Source: Acephala macrosclerotiorum (lineage: Eukaryota; Ascomycota; Leotiomycetes; Helotiales; Mollisiaceae). Taken from it: 64,000 nucleotides of DNA. Below are positions 33,547 to 44,684 of this stretch, in pieces (the first letter of the stretch is position 1; the number at the start of each line of letters is the position of its first letter). The position numbers and the translations under genes are program-made. The notes under the pieces are model-generated. The model saw only the letters and a program-made list of their open reading frames with translations. It did no database searches and had not been told where the DNA came from. The stretch lies in assembly GCA_014904845.1 (NCBI GenBank), contig MU119287.1, forward strand, positions 62,001 to 126,000, read 5' to 3'.

Positions 33547-36249
33547 ATGAGCAATCACACACCATGTCAAATCAGGCCAGGACACCAGGTGCCTGGTACG
33601 GAAGGGGGCAAGGTTTGCACTTCCCTATCACAACCAATGCTTGAAATCTAATGCAGAGCTAGGGTGATATTCAGGAGAATGGTTTCATTCAATTTGGATC
33701 GCGAACACATGATACTTCTCTTACCGAAAGCCACGTACCTGACATTCGAAAGCTTGGAGCTGATCTCAATACTGCCGTCCAAGCAGTATGGCCCACACGC
33801 CGGCAAACTCGATATACAGGAGTACATGTCTTGATGATATCGTGGGAAGACGATGATCTGGGAGTATGGCGAGAGCTCGAAGCACTACGGACTGTTTTTG
33901 AGGAGAGATATCATTTCCAAGTGGAAGAGTACAGGATACCGAGCATCGGTCAGCCTGACCGAGCTCTCAAGCGCCGAGCTATTGAGTTTCTCGATCATTC
34001 AGATGGAGAGGAAACTCTCCTCATTATGTACTATGCGGGCCATGCTAGGAGAGCACCAGAGGAAAATGCCGGGCCGCTGTGGTGTGCGTAAGTTGTCCAT
34101 CATTGATTCCGTCCAGAAACTCCGTGTAGGAGACTGACGTATATACGATGTGTAGGAATCGCTCTAATTCTCAGCCCGCCATTTCTTCGGGAGGCACACA
34201 ATCACTATTCGAGGAGGCCGATGCAGATGTCCTTCTCATATACGATTGTTGCCATTCTGCAGGTGTCCCCACCGTCGGCTCCACCGTTCCTACCACTGGG
34301 CAGAAAACGAAAGGCCATGCCGTTGAGATTATCGCGGCTTGCGGTTACGAGACGGTTGCACCCGAGGTCGATCAACACTCGTTCACCAAAGCCCTAACGG
34401 AGATACTTGCACTCAGCTCAAAGGGAGAACCCTTCTCTGTTGGGATATTGCATAGCCGAGTACTTGGTAAACTGAAGTGCTGGGCACCTAGCCTGCAAAT
34501 TGATAAGAAGGGCAAATTCGTTGAAGACACAGAAGGACGCTTGCTTTATGAGCGGCAACCAAGAAGGACGCCAATCTATAGCATCGTCTGCGAGACTGAA
34601 CCTCGTCGGAGCATCTTGCTCTCATCAATGTCGAGCCGAGACAGCTCGTTGAGTTCGATATCGAGTTGTGGCCAGAACACACCTTCACCATCTTCAGACC
34701 CAGACTCGGCCTTGTCTAATGATCCTATGACGGCCGCTAACAGCAACCCCAGAAAAGGAAAGAGAAGTCTAAATGAGAATGGTGAGATAATGTTCATGTT
34801 TTATAGAACCACCGAAGGGTCTTTGGAGAGATCGCGAAGACGTCCAACGCCACATCCATTAATAGTGTGCAGGTCTCTGTCCACAAATTCTGCTTGCGAT
34901 ACGATTAGAACAAGACGACCTAGATATTGCCCAATGGACCGATTGGATTCGAAATGTCCCTGCGGTAGGCACAGAAGTTCGAATCGAAGGCATATACGAA
35001 AGCTTCTCGACCCTGTTGTTGCTCCGAATGCCGGTGTCGGTCTGGAATCTTCTTCCTTCAAACCCCGCGTACACCTTCATAGGCTTTGTAACTTCTGAAA
35101 ACATGTCTCATCAACTAGGGTTGCCTCCATCCAGTTCGTCGATCCCGTCCGAAAATCGCTGTGCTAGCTGTACCAAGACTCACGTCACGGTTAATGACCC
35201 GAAGGTTCTGCCAGGTTTGGAGACAGCTGACAAAGATCGGCCTGCAGAGGACGATACTACTCAGGAGGTTGTGGACGACCCGAAACCAGGTATTCCTACA
35301 GCAGAGGTAACATTGCGCCACTCGCAGATCTCATTGAGCAAGGCCTCCGAGGATCTAAGACCTCGTTCTTCGTCCTCGTCAAATACTGCAAACCCCTCAC
35401 CCGCCCACCATGTACCGACCGCCGACCAGGCCGAAGTTAACATATCTCCAGCTCCGGTGTCGCTTCCCCACGCAGCTGCTAAGCGGGCTTCGATCTTCGG
35501 CGGACTGTTGAAGTCTTTTAAAAGAGGCGATTCAAACAAAACGGCTACTCCAGGAAGTCCAGCTCAAGTCACCGCGACAAACATACCCAATAGTGTCCTT
35601 TCCTCCAGTTCTGCATCAGCAAGCGTGCACCGCTTTCAATCGAATATTTTCACTCCTCCGGATATCGACATCCAAAACTTGACCCTAAGAAATCGACAAG
35701 AATCAACAGACGTGGAACTAAACTCTTCCGCGAATTCGAGCGGATTCGAAGACGCTTGGGCACGGCACAGCCGTCCCACGGAAGCAGGCAATGTTGACCA
35801 GATAGCCGCGCGGATTGCGACGCAGTTTGAGCCATCCACATCAATGGAAGATAAGTCCACACCCAATACACAAGGCTCTATGTCAAGTGTTAAAGATCCC
35901 GTCGTCTTCCAGGGCTCTGGTCAGTCTGGTGCAAGCCCTGGAAGCTCTCGGAGACAGAAGTATGAAAGTCAGTCTACTGGACACCGGTCTCATAGTCATG
36001 GTAAGAGCCATTCATCTTCTTCTAGGCGTAAGGAGAGTAAGAAGGAACGACCGTGGCATTGGGAGCAAATATGGTTCTGTGTTAGTATTCTCACTCTTCT
36101 ACTTTAGACGACATACTAACCTTACAAAGTGTCAATGCAACTCGAACGGCGCGCGACCCATCTCAATCTGGAGTGAGATGTGCATTTGCAGCCATCTTCG
36201 GGACAGCTATTGCACTGTCGAAAATATCAAGATCTACGACGATCGTTAA
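33547..36249 (+). CDS. Caspase-like (C14) protein 1 with Cys-rich tail
   Basis: Five exons: 33547-33588, 33675-34087, 34156-34781, 34873-36080 and 36130-36249, giving 802 residues. The caspase p20-like domain has the catalytic His in LLIMYYAGHARR (His137) and the Cys in LLIYDCCHSAG (Cys184), then HSFTKALTEILAL and KLKCWAPSL. A conserved block after the caspase (CPQILLAIRLEQDDLDIAQW to YTFIGFVTSENMS) is shared with gene 2 and I do not recognise it. A Ser/Thr/Pro-rich linker of about 300 residues follows, then a His/Ser/Lys stretch (HRSHSHGKSHSSSSRRKESK) and the tail HWEQIWFC|CQCNSNG ... KIYDDR. In this copy the CxxC pair has shrunk to CIC, so metal binding may be impaired. Both catalytic residues are intact. 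Probably a protease for regulated cell death, by family analogy only. The 42-nt first exon is uncertain. Confidence 0.85.
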
Positions 36250-37160
36250 TCTGGAGGACACACCACTTAGTTTCTCACAGGATTTGTTTCTTTAGAAGTG
36301 ATAACGACATTCCCACATTGAATAAGCACATTGGCTATGGTACCTCAAAGATATTTGGTGGAGAATGGTTCAAACGGGCTCAAAAATTGGATGGACAACA
36401 ATAGGCTGCATGTCCAGCAACGTAGCGTACATACCGAACGTCCGGGAAATCTCCGACAATATGGCATGGCCCTGAGTATTATATTCAAGTTTGTGTTTGC
36501 TGGAAAGAACGATGAAAGGCGAGCAATACTTCTTGGCAAATTTGTAGCTGTCCGAGATCTTCTCCCCTTGCTACCTAAGGGTGAAGAGACCCAGTCTCGT
36601 GCCTTTTCGGTAGGTCAGTCAGGTTTTTTATTCGTCTGATATGATGCTCAGTCAGAGCTGCTGTCCACAGCATCTTTAGCAGCCTTGCGGCTCGGCTGCC
36701 CGGGGTTGAAGCTCCTTGAGAGTTAATTAATCCAAAACTACCCTACTTGTGACTTTTCGCGCAGATCCCAAAAGTCCACAAATTAAGGTTTGCATTATTA
36801 CTAGAATTACTCAAACAAACGGTATATATCACGTACACTCAAACTCCAACGCTCAAAACTGAAGCTCCACAATACCTCCGTAAAATTAACCTTCGTCTCA
36901 ATATCCTCCCACACCTTCAACGTATGCTGTAAAGCCTTCTCAGCCCATCCCTCTTTAAGATCTATTCAAGCAAGGCCTTGTGCCAATGACGCCCAATGAG
37001 ACATGCACTTGAGCGCCATGCACGTGATATTCACCTCAAAACGCTCACCGGTCTCGTAACCAGTTCTCAGCCTCGAATCCAAGCTTCATTTTTTTCTGCG
37101 TTTGATATTCTGCTACTAGCTCGAAGTGAGCTAGTTTCGACGTCTATGCCTTACTAAAAG
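36250..37160. other. Junction between duplicated units
   Basis: Holds the 3' flank of caspase-like gene 1, the dehydrogenase fragment (about 36800-36952), the duplication junction near 36955 and the promoter of caspase-like gene 2 (36958-37160). A plus-strand frame at 36331-36639 has no recognisable content. Confidence 0.6.
36800..36952 (-). pseudogene. Fragment of short-chain dehydrogenase 3' end
   Basis: Read on the minus strand this stretch encodes GWAEKALQHTLKVWEDIET, nearly the same as the C-terminus of the intact dehydrogenase at 40100-41236 (RWAEKALRHTLKVWEDIETT). The similarity continues into the 3' flank (ACACTCAAACTCCAACGCT in both). No catalytic part is present. It is the truncated right end of the duplicated segment, so it is a relic, not a gene. 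Confidence 0.85.
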
Positions 37161-39679
37161 ATGGAGTATGCGAACAAGAGTGCGGTGACAGAGGCCTCGA
37201 CGCAATCGTCAAGGAAGGAGTCTTCGGAAGTAGGTAAATCGCATCGCATCCATACTCCCCTGCAGTGAATTCTAATTGGAAAAACAGCCAGAATCCAATG
37301 ATTTCATCCAACTACGCCCACAAACACATGACATCTCGTTCACAGAGAATCACATACCTAACATCCAGAAGCTGGGAGCGGACCTCAATGCTGCTGTCCA
37401 AGCCGTATGGCCATCGCGACACCAAAGTCGTTATGTGAAAGCCCACGTTTTGATGATCTCGTGGGAAGGCGATGACTTAGGAGTTAGTATCCCCAAATTC
37501 CTTCCTACTGACTATATTGCGTCTTCTGAGGCCCGTATCAGGCTCCCTCTCGTCCACACGAGGAATTGAACTTTATTAAGCTTGCTGTCTCAGTTTGACC
37601 CTCCTCTGGAAGCAGATGCTCGGAAAGACTGACATTTAACTCATCAGGTGTGGCAAGAGATTGTACCTCTCCGAACTGTATTCGAGGAAAAGTACCACTT
37701 CCAAGTCGAAGAGTACAAGATACCGAGCATAGACCAGCCAGACCGGGCTCTTAAGCGTCGATCCATTGAATTTTTAGACTCGGTAGATAAGCAAGATACT
37801 CTTCTTATTGTTTACTACGCGGGTCATGCCAGAAAGGCGCCAGATGCAAGTACTGCGCCTTTATGGTGTGCGTAAGTTCTCTTGGTTTCTCTTATGCATT
37901 ACTGAAAACTGACATTCCTCGTTATGAAGCAGCCGATCCAGGCCCGAGCCTACTATTGCTTCCGCGGGAATACAATCAATGTTCGAGGAGGCAGAGGCAG
38001 ACGTCCTCATTCTTTATGACTGTTGTCATTCTGCTGCTTGTCTGACCAATGGATCTAGAACCCCGCGGCATGTCGTCGAAGTAATTGCCGCGTGTGGCTA
38101 TGAGACTGTCGCAGCCCAAGTGGACAAGCACTCGTTCACGAAAGCACTCCTAGAGATCCTAGCTTTGAAAGCAAAAGGGGGGCCATTCTCAGTTGGAGAC
38201 TTGCATGCACGGGTTCTGTCCAAGCTAAAGTGTTGGGCACCGGATCTTCTCACGGACGCCAAGGGCAAATTCTTGGAAACTCACGAAGGCCATCTAGTCT
38301 ACGAGCATCAACCACGCAGAACCCCGGTCTACAGTATTGTCTGCGAGACGGAACCCCGTCGGAGCATTTTATTATGTCCATTGCCAAAACGAGACTGCTC
38401 TTCAAGCTCGAGCACCAACCAAGGTCCAAACACGCCTTCATCCTCTCCAGATCCAGCAGCGCTCCCAACTTCAGACAATAATGAGTCCTCTGGAAAGCGT
38501 AAGAGAGATGTGGCGGATGACGGTAAGCTTTCCACGTTCTAGATTTCCCTAACAGCAATGAAAGATGTCGTGACTAGATGCTGACACTATCTAGGTCCTT
38601 GTCCCCAGATTTTGCTTGCAATACGATTAGAACGCAACGAATTAGACATTCCGCGATGGGTTGAATGGATTCGAAATTTGCCTGCTGCCGGTAAGGATAT
38701 TCGCATCGAAGGGCTTTACGAAAGCTTTTCGTCACTTGTATTACTTCGAATGCCTGTGGCTGTTTGGAGCCTGCTGCCTCAGAATCCTTCTTATAGCTTT
38801 GTGGGATTTATCACTTCCGAGAACTTGTCGCCTCGCACCGAACAATTTCCGGTCTCGCTGGCACAGAATATCCAAAATGTCCGAAATTCAGAGAGACTCG
38901 CCTCTGTTCCCATAGTGTTTGACCAGCCCTATATGGGTATGCCAATGCCTCCTTCAACGAGATGGCAATCTGCTATAGAGACTCTGGCTGGCTCTAGAGA
39001 GCTCTTGTCAAAACCTTCAGTTGGTGGGCCTCCGGTCCCGATCTCGCAAGCTCCGGCCCCGGCAAAAAAACGTGGCCGGCCTCCTAAGTCAGAAGTAGAG
39101 CGCAGGAATAGGGCCGCCATACAACGCGGCGAGGTCTTTCCGGCGCAATTGCCTCCTCTGTTGTCTCCTCTTCCAGAAGAATTTGCTACGAGTCCTTATG
39201 CTGCGATTGCACCAACACGTTCGGGTCCATCACGTCCACCGACTTCACAAGGCTACACCGAGCAGGCCGGGCGAGAAACACATGCAGACGATTCTCCAGG
39301 GAGGGAAAAAAGGCAAAGAGCACCTGCAAAACCTCCAAAAGTATGTATTCTATGCTCTAAAGTTCGACTTAACTAAACTTTCTCAAAGGCTCCTCCCGCA
39401 AAGCATCCGGGCGAGAGTAGCTTCTCGGTAAATCCTCCCGGATTCCATCCGTCTACAGATTCGAAGAAGCAGAGGCCTTCCCATGGAGAGCAAGTGTGGT
39501 ATTGTGTGAGTATTGATGCAAAATTTAATTTCGTGGAACATACTTACTCTAAACAGTGTCAATGTCACCCAGGTGGTGCGGGAGCAATTTCCTTCTATAC
39601 TGACAATTGTCCAAACTGCGGACATCTTCGAGACGGGTCTTGCGCGATCGAGACCGTCAAGATCTACGACGATCGCTAA
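37161..39679 (+). CDS. Caspase-like (C14) protein 2 with AT-hook and Cys-rich tail
   Basis: Seven exons: 37161-37229, 37288-37482, 37648-37871, 37930-38522, 38595-39340, 39389-39505 and 39557-39679, giving 688 residues. Catalytic His is in LLIVYYAGHARK (His148), catalytic Cys in LILYDCCHSAA (Cys195). The post-caspase block (CPQILLAIRLERNELDIPRW to YSFVGFITSENLS) matches gene 1. Unlike gene 1, the linker carries an AT-hook, KKRGRPPK (residues 518-525), which suggests DNA or nuclear association. The tail reads EQVWYC|CQCHPGG ... CPNCGHLRDGSC ... KIYDDR, with the CxxCGH pair kept. The intron at 37483-37647 is absent in gene 1, and two introns use AAG acceptors. An intact paralogue by all visible criteria; the protease activity and role are inferred from the family. 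Confidence 0.87.
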
Positions 39680-40099
39680 TTCAGAGAGGATGGTGGCTCT
39701 CAGCTGATAAATGAGTATACCAGCTCCGATGTTCTAATAGCGAGCGCACAAAATATTTTCGCAAAGAAAGACAATGGAAGGAGGTCGAAAATAAAATGGC
39801 ACAGCCGGCTGAGCATATGGCAATGCGGCATATCCAGGGTCCGGAAAGCGACTGGCATCACGGCTTAGGTCCGAAGGTCAGGCGTTGTTCAGAACGGGTT
39901 TATAGTCAACGAACAGGTTTTAATGCTGAAAGCTCGGCACCCACCGACCCGAAATTGCCTCACTTACAGTTCTTCGAGAGCATCCTTGTAAATATAAGAC
40001 AAATAACTGTATTGTTACCGAAATTGCTCAAACGAACCACGTGTATCACTTACACTCAAACTCCAACGCTTAATTGTTCAAGTAGAAAATATCAAGAAA
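39680..40099. other. Convergent intergenic region
   Basis: About 420 bp between the stops of caspase-like gene 2 (plus) and the dehydrogenase (minus). The part nearest the dehydrogenase (about 40045-40100) is similar to 36820-36885 in the other unit. Nothing else seen. Confidence 0.5.
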
Positions 40100-41236
40100 T
40101 CAATCAGTAAACTTACCCGTCGTCTCAATATCCTCCCACACCTTCAATGTATGCCGCAAAGCCTTCTCCGCCCACCTATCTTCTCTCATCTTCTTATACT
40201 GCTTCCCAAGCGGGACTGGCTCCCCATTCCAGTTCACCCTATACGCTCCTCCACCAACAATACTATCCGAGCTCTCTGCAATCCCAATCGCACCGGCTTC
40301 CTCCCCATCGTTTTTCCCGTCCGACCGAGCAGGGAATCTCTTCGAAGCATTAAACAATGTCCTCTCCCCGCTCTCCTCACGCGACAACGTCGAAGGTGCC
40401 AATTTGAAAATCGGAGCTCCGTACTTGAATATAGCCCTAAACCACCAAGGCAACGCTGGGTCCGAGAACCCTTCACCGAATACTAAGCCTGGGAAGTAAT
40501 GGCACAGCGCAAGCTTCCCGGGATATTTCGCAGCGAGGTATTCGAAGTAGAAAGTTTTGAAGTATGCGGCATGCGAGCCGGAGGATATGAAGCCATATTT
40601 CTTCGGGTCGCGGAGGGAAAGGTCCTCGGGGAAGAAAGACTCGTCGCGACCGGGGCCGAAGACGGATATTATATGCGCCGGGAGGGAGGACTGTAGGAGG
40701 AGGGGCAGGAGGAGGGTCGTGAAGCGGGCACGGGAGTAATAGAGGAGCGACATGAAAGTATCGAGACCTTCGCTTGTTTCTGAATGACCGTCAGCGGCAG
40801 GTCAAACAATGGTGGGAGAATGTCAGAATTCGTACTCACCGTTGCGAGGATCAAAAGGCCTGAAGTTGGCAGATGACATGACCAAAATATCTATCCTCGC
40901 AGTCTCTCCCTTCGCGGCAGCTTCCTCTTCTTCAGTTTTGACGAGCTCTTCGCAGGCTTTATCGACATCTTTCATGAGTGCGAGGTTGTTGACTTGTTGG
41001 AAGAGGAATTGTCCTGATGGACATGATGTCTTGCATTCCGCGATGATTGCTTCTGCTGCTTTGGCGTTTCGTCCGATGATGTAGGCTCGGAGTCCTTTTC
41101 CTGTTGCGCCGTGGGTCTTGGCTAAGGTTTTGATTGTGTTCGAGCCTATTCCAGATGTACCGCCAACAAAGACTGCGACAAGTGGTTGAGAGACCAGTTC
41201 AGCATTGTTGGCTTTGACCAGGTCGAGTTTCACCAT
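40100..41236 (-). CDS. Short-chain dehydrogenase/reductase
   Basis: Two exons: 40840-41236 and 40100-40779 (60-bp intron), 358 residues. The NAD(P)-binding Rossmann fold begins VAVFVGGTSGIGSNTIK, the TGxxxGxG-type nucleotide loop. IDILVMSSANF fills the NNAG strand position, and the active-site Tyr/Lys region is less canonical: YFKTFYFEYLAAKYPGKLALCHYFPG contains a Y-x3-K-like arrangement only in part. This resembles a fungal SDR group found near secondary metabolism or of unknown role; substrate unknown. The last 20 residues are duplicated as a relic at 36800-36952. Convergent with caspase-like gene 2. Confidence 0.85.
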
Positions 41237-42039
41237 GGCTGGAGAAAGAGGTAGGATGACAGCTGAAGCTTAGGGGGAAGAGAGACTCTGCGAACTGGAT
41301 AGCGTTGTTGTTGAGGTTAGGTTGAGCTGCAGGTGTGGAATGGAGAAACAGTAGAGGAGACCTAGCTTTATACATAACTTACCTCGACGCCATCCGGAGG
41401 GCTCGGTGGGTAAGCACACCGACAAGATTTTTGGGAGATGTTCCATTCTTGATCCATGCCCATATCAAGTGGTGATGTGAAGTCGCGTTGTACGACATGT
41501 AGTTAGTGCGTTGTACCAGGATGTAATACGAAAGGAGGTTAGCGTCTTTTGCATCCGGACTCAGGTAATGAGGCTAGACGGACTTCACTCCGCTTCTTCA
41601 GCGCTAACTAATACAACGCCTCGTCGCCATTGCGAGCCTCGATCAAGTCGGTGGACATTCAGTGCACTCGAGGATCCGATGCAAGACCGTCGTATTTAAG
41701 TCTTACGTAGCCTCGGGCTTGCCAAGTAAGTATATCTGCACCTCTCCATAGAACCTACTTTTCGAGGAGTCTTTCTCTAGATTTGGCTGCATGGTACACA
41801 AAGGTCGAATTCGCGAACCCTTTGTCGTCTTCTGAAGCATAAGTTTGTTAACAGATTTTCGCCGCGCCGTACTGAAGATGCACAATTATCAAAGACAGCA
41901 AGTCTCAAGTCATGCTATTATGTCCGTCAACCAACCCTAACGACGAAGCAGGCTGTCTGATCAGATTTCTTGGCAACCATCTTGCCATATACAAGTCCAG
42001 TGGTGTTGGGGGTGTCATCAGATCAAACAATAAGGCATA
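41237..42039. promoter_or_regulatory. Divergent intergenic region, SDR / HET gene
   Basis: About 800 bp between divergent start codons. Short frames only (41511-41699, 41703-41885, 41905-42099), none convincing. Expected to contain both promoters. Confidence 0.4.
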
Positions 42040-44461
42040 ATGGATATGCCTGGCTGTCATTGCGCTGTTCCGATCGTCAAACCTAAGATAGAGTCTCACA
42101 AGAATGGGAAATGCTCAGTGAAGCCATATCGATATCAGCCACTATCCTCGCCAACTTCGATACGCCTCCTCAAAGTACAGCCATTCACTGGTGCAACCCA
42201 TGTCTGCGAGCTGGATTTGTTCAGCCCCTTGAAAGGCTCTCTGGTCACGGTCGACCTAGCCGAAAATCCTTCCTATACAGCTCTCTCTTACACATGGGGA
42301 TATCCGATGGTATACTATTCAAGTGAAACAGATATTGTGCCCCAAGGAGACTGGTACTGTCAGTGTTACACCATTGAAATTGATGGCGAGGAAGTCACCA
42401 TTTCTACCAATCTGTACACTGCTCTAGTATCCCTTCGATACATCAAATCGGCAGCAAGGTATGCCAGTAGCGACGGTCTTCAAGAAGACACCGAGCACAT
42501 CTGGATCGATGCCCTCTGCATAAACCAGTCCAACCTCATTGAAAAGTCATCTCAGGTTCAAATGATGGGTCGAATATACCTGCAAAGCAAGCACGTTCTC
42601 GTCTGGCTTGGTGGCGCTGATCACATGTCCATTACGGCAATGGCCCTCCTCAACGGGCTTACTGAAATTGGTTTTTCCACCCACAATGAAGAGGGACAAT
42701 ATGTTGGACTTGAATTACTACCAGAGATGGAGCTTGACGACCCGCGCTTCTATAAGACCCTTGGCATGGAATGGCACATTTCACCACGAGAATGGAGTCA
42801 TATTTTCGCGTTTCTAAACCGCTCTTGGTTTCGCAGGGCCTGGGTTATACAAGAGCTAGGGCTTGCCAAAAGGCAGCTGTGGTATGTGGTTTGCACGTCT
42901 TTAGCGCTCTCCAAAACTGGATCATCTTCTTGGAAAACACACATATCCTGCCAAAGATCAAGGCTCTTGAGCCGTCGATAGTTGCTGGAAACGAGCTTGG
43001 ACCGGAAGGTTCATATTGGCGCCATTCACGAGACGCCTCTCCGGATACTTACACTCTGTACAGGAGTCAAGGGGTCAATGAATGGGATACTGAGATGTTC
43101 CTAGCTCTAGAGTATGTGAGGCGGCAGCGAAACGGGACCCACAAAGAATCCGGAAACGTCAAAGAATTCGAGCGAGAAGCTCTGCCCCCTATCAGCGTTA
43201 GCCTCATGCTCTTTCGCTCAACTCAGGCGTCGGATCCGAGAGATAAGATCTATGCTTTTCTAGGCGTATCAAGCGGAGGTACCTTGCCGATTCCGCAATC
43301 GCTTGCCCCTGATTATTCTCTCACTCCTGCCGAAGTATACATTAAATGGGCAGGGTTTATGATTCCGTCTGATGCACATCTTTTTCTGCTGTCTCTGGTC
43401 GAAGATCCATCATTGCGCAAAATGGATGGTCTTCCAAGCTGGGTGCCCGACTTCTCTACAGACTGTCGTCCAATGCCCTTCCGGATGTCGGCTCCGTTGC
43501 CCTTCTGTGCTGACCGCGGGCTTGGACCAATGTTTGCCGAATTTCCAGAACCTGGGATACTTAAGTTACGAGGATATATGCTGAACAAGATCTCAGCTGT
43601 GGCCAGAGCCGGCGACCTCGAAATGGGAGGTATCAAAGCCATTGCCGACTTTCTATCCCCTCTTCCCAGAGTCATGACGATCAAGAAGCCCAACGCTGCA
43701 TTCCGCCCAGGTACTCCTACAATAGAACTTTCAGATTTCGTACGACAAAGTCGTCTGGATGTTTACTGGCGCACACTGATCACGGATCGTTTTCGAGACG
43801 AACATCCGGCACCGGAGGCCTGCGGTCAAGCAATGAGGATCTCCTTCCGCCGAGCCTTATCTCGAACTGCAGCACAGCTTCATAAGGATCTAGCAAGTGG
43901 CGATGAGTTCATTAGGCAATGGAAGAGTCGCTGGCAGAATATTTATGAGGAGAACGCTGCATGGGAAAGTCTTCTACTACCTGACGAGATGACACCATTA
44001 GTAGGTATAAAATGAAGACGAATTCAAATTTCCCACTAAAATAATTCCAGCGCGAACAAATGACAAGATTTCAATCCGGTGCAGGTGATAACCTCGTCTT
44101 CCTGACAGGCGGTGAATTCCCAAATATACCAGAAGAATGGCTCGATCTAGGCGACAATCTGCCCTGGGACAAACGGCTCGAAGCCGAGTACATGCAGCAA
44201 AAGAGAAAATGCCAGAACATGAGAAAGCTCGTCATCATCCACCCTAACGGGCTGGGCCTTGCTCCTGATTCCGTAGCTATTGGTGACGAGGTCTGGATCC
44301 TTGCTGGCTCGCAGGTTCCGTTCATTTTGCGATCAGTGGATGGTAGTCTGAGGAGATATAAGTTGATTGGAGAAGCGTATGTGCATGGGATTATGCATGG
44401 TGAGGGGATGGAGGGCTTGCATCTAAATCAACTAGACAGTAGGCAGATCCTGCTGATCTGA
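42040..44461 (+). CDS. HET-domain protein with apparent frameshift
   Basis: HET domains trigger cell death in fungal heterokaryon incompatibility. The first open frame (from 42040) carries the three HET blocks: YTALSYTWG, HIWIDALCINQ with VQMMGRIYLQSKHVLVWLG, and FLNRSWFRRAWVIQELGLAK. Right after ELGLA the reading must move to another frame, in which AAVVCGLHVF and then RDKIYAFLGVSS, VPDFSTD and the C-terminal region continue; the step lies at an A-run (42868-42871) and equals two extra bases or one missing base. No intron fits. The second part runs to 44000, then a 50-bp intron (44001-44050), then 44051-44461 with DEVWILAGSQVPFILRS, a common HET C-terminal block. Total about 780 residues if joined. 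Either a recently inactivated allele or a sequence error. Confidence 0.8.
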
Positions 44462-44684
44462 GAGACTGAGATGAGAGGTCGTGCCTTTGACATCCTGTCA
44501 AGCTCAAAGGTAAGATTGTCCTGTCTTGATACGGCACATGCTTCCTAAATTTAAGGCGCCTCTGTTAGATAGCACAATACTTTCTTGGGCACCGCAAAGC
44601 CTTCATCCCCCAGTAGAAATTCACTATGGAGCTAACACAAAAGAAAACGGTGTCGGAACCAAAGCACAGCGGACAGCTCCGACG

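Larger units (their letters stand above)
33338..36957. repeat. Tandem segmental duplication, unit 1
   Basis: The unit contains the promoter and whole caspase-like gene 1 and, at its right end (about 36800-36952), a degenerate copy of the last exon of the short-chain dehydrogenase. The next unit begins at 36958 with the same promoter sequence that starts this one. Coding parts are well conserved between units, while introns, linkers and 3' flanks have diverged strongly, so the duplication is old. Confidence 0.8.
36958..40165. repeat. Tandem segmental duplication, unit 2
   Basis: The second unit starts with the same promoter match as unit 1 (AGATCTATTCAAGCAAGG), contains caspase-like gene 2 and runs into the 3' end of the intact dehydrogenase near 40165, where similarity to the fragment at 36800-36952 stops. 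Because the dehydrogenase is complete only here, the rightmost unit keeps the ancestral right border. Confidence 0.8.

Noticed and set aside
42890..42960. An intron (GTATGT donor) that might repair the HET frame
   Set aside because: The available acceptors give either an intron of about 23 bp or an immediate stop codon, so the frame is not restored.
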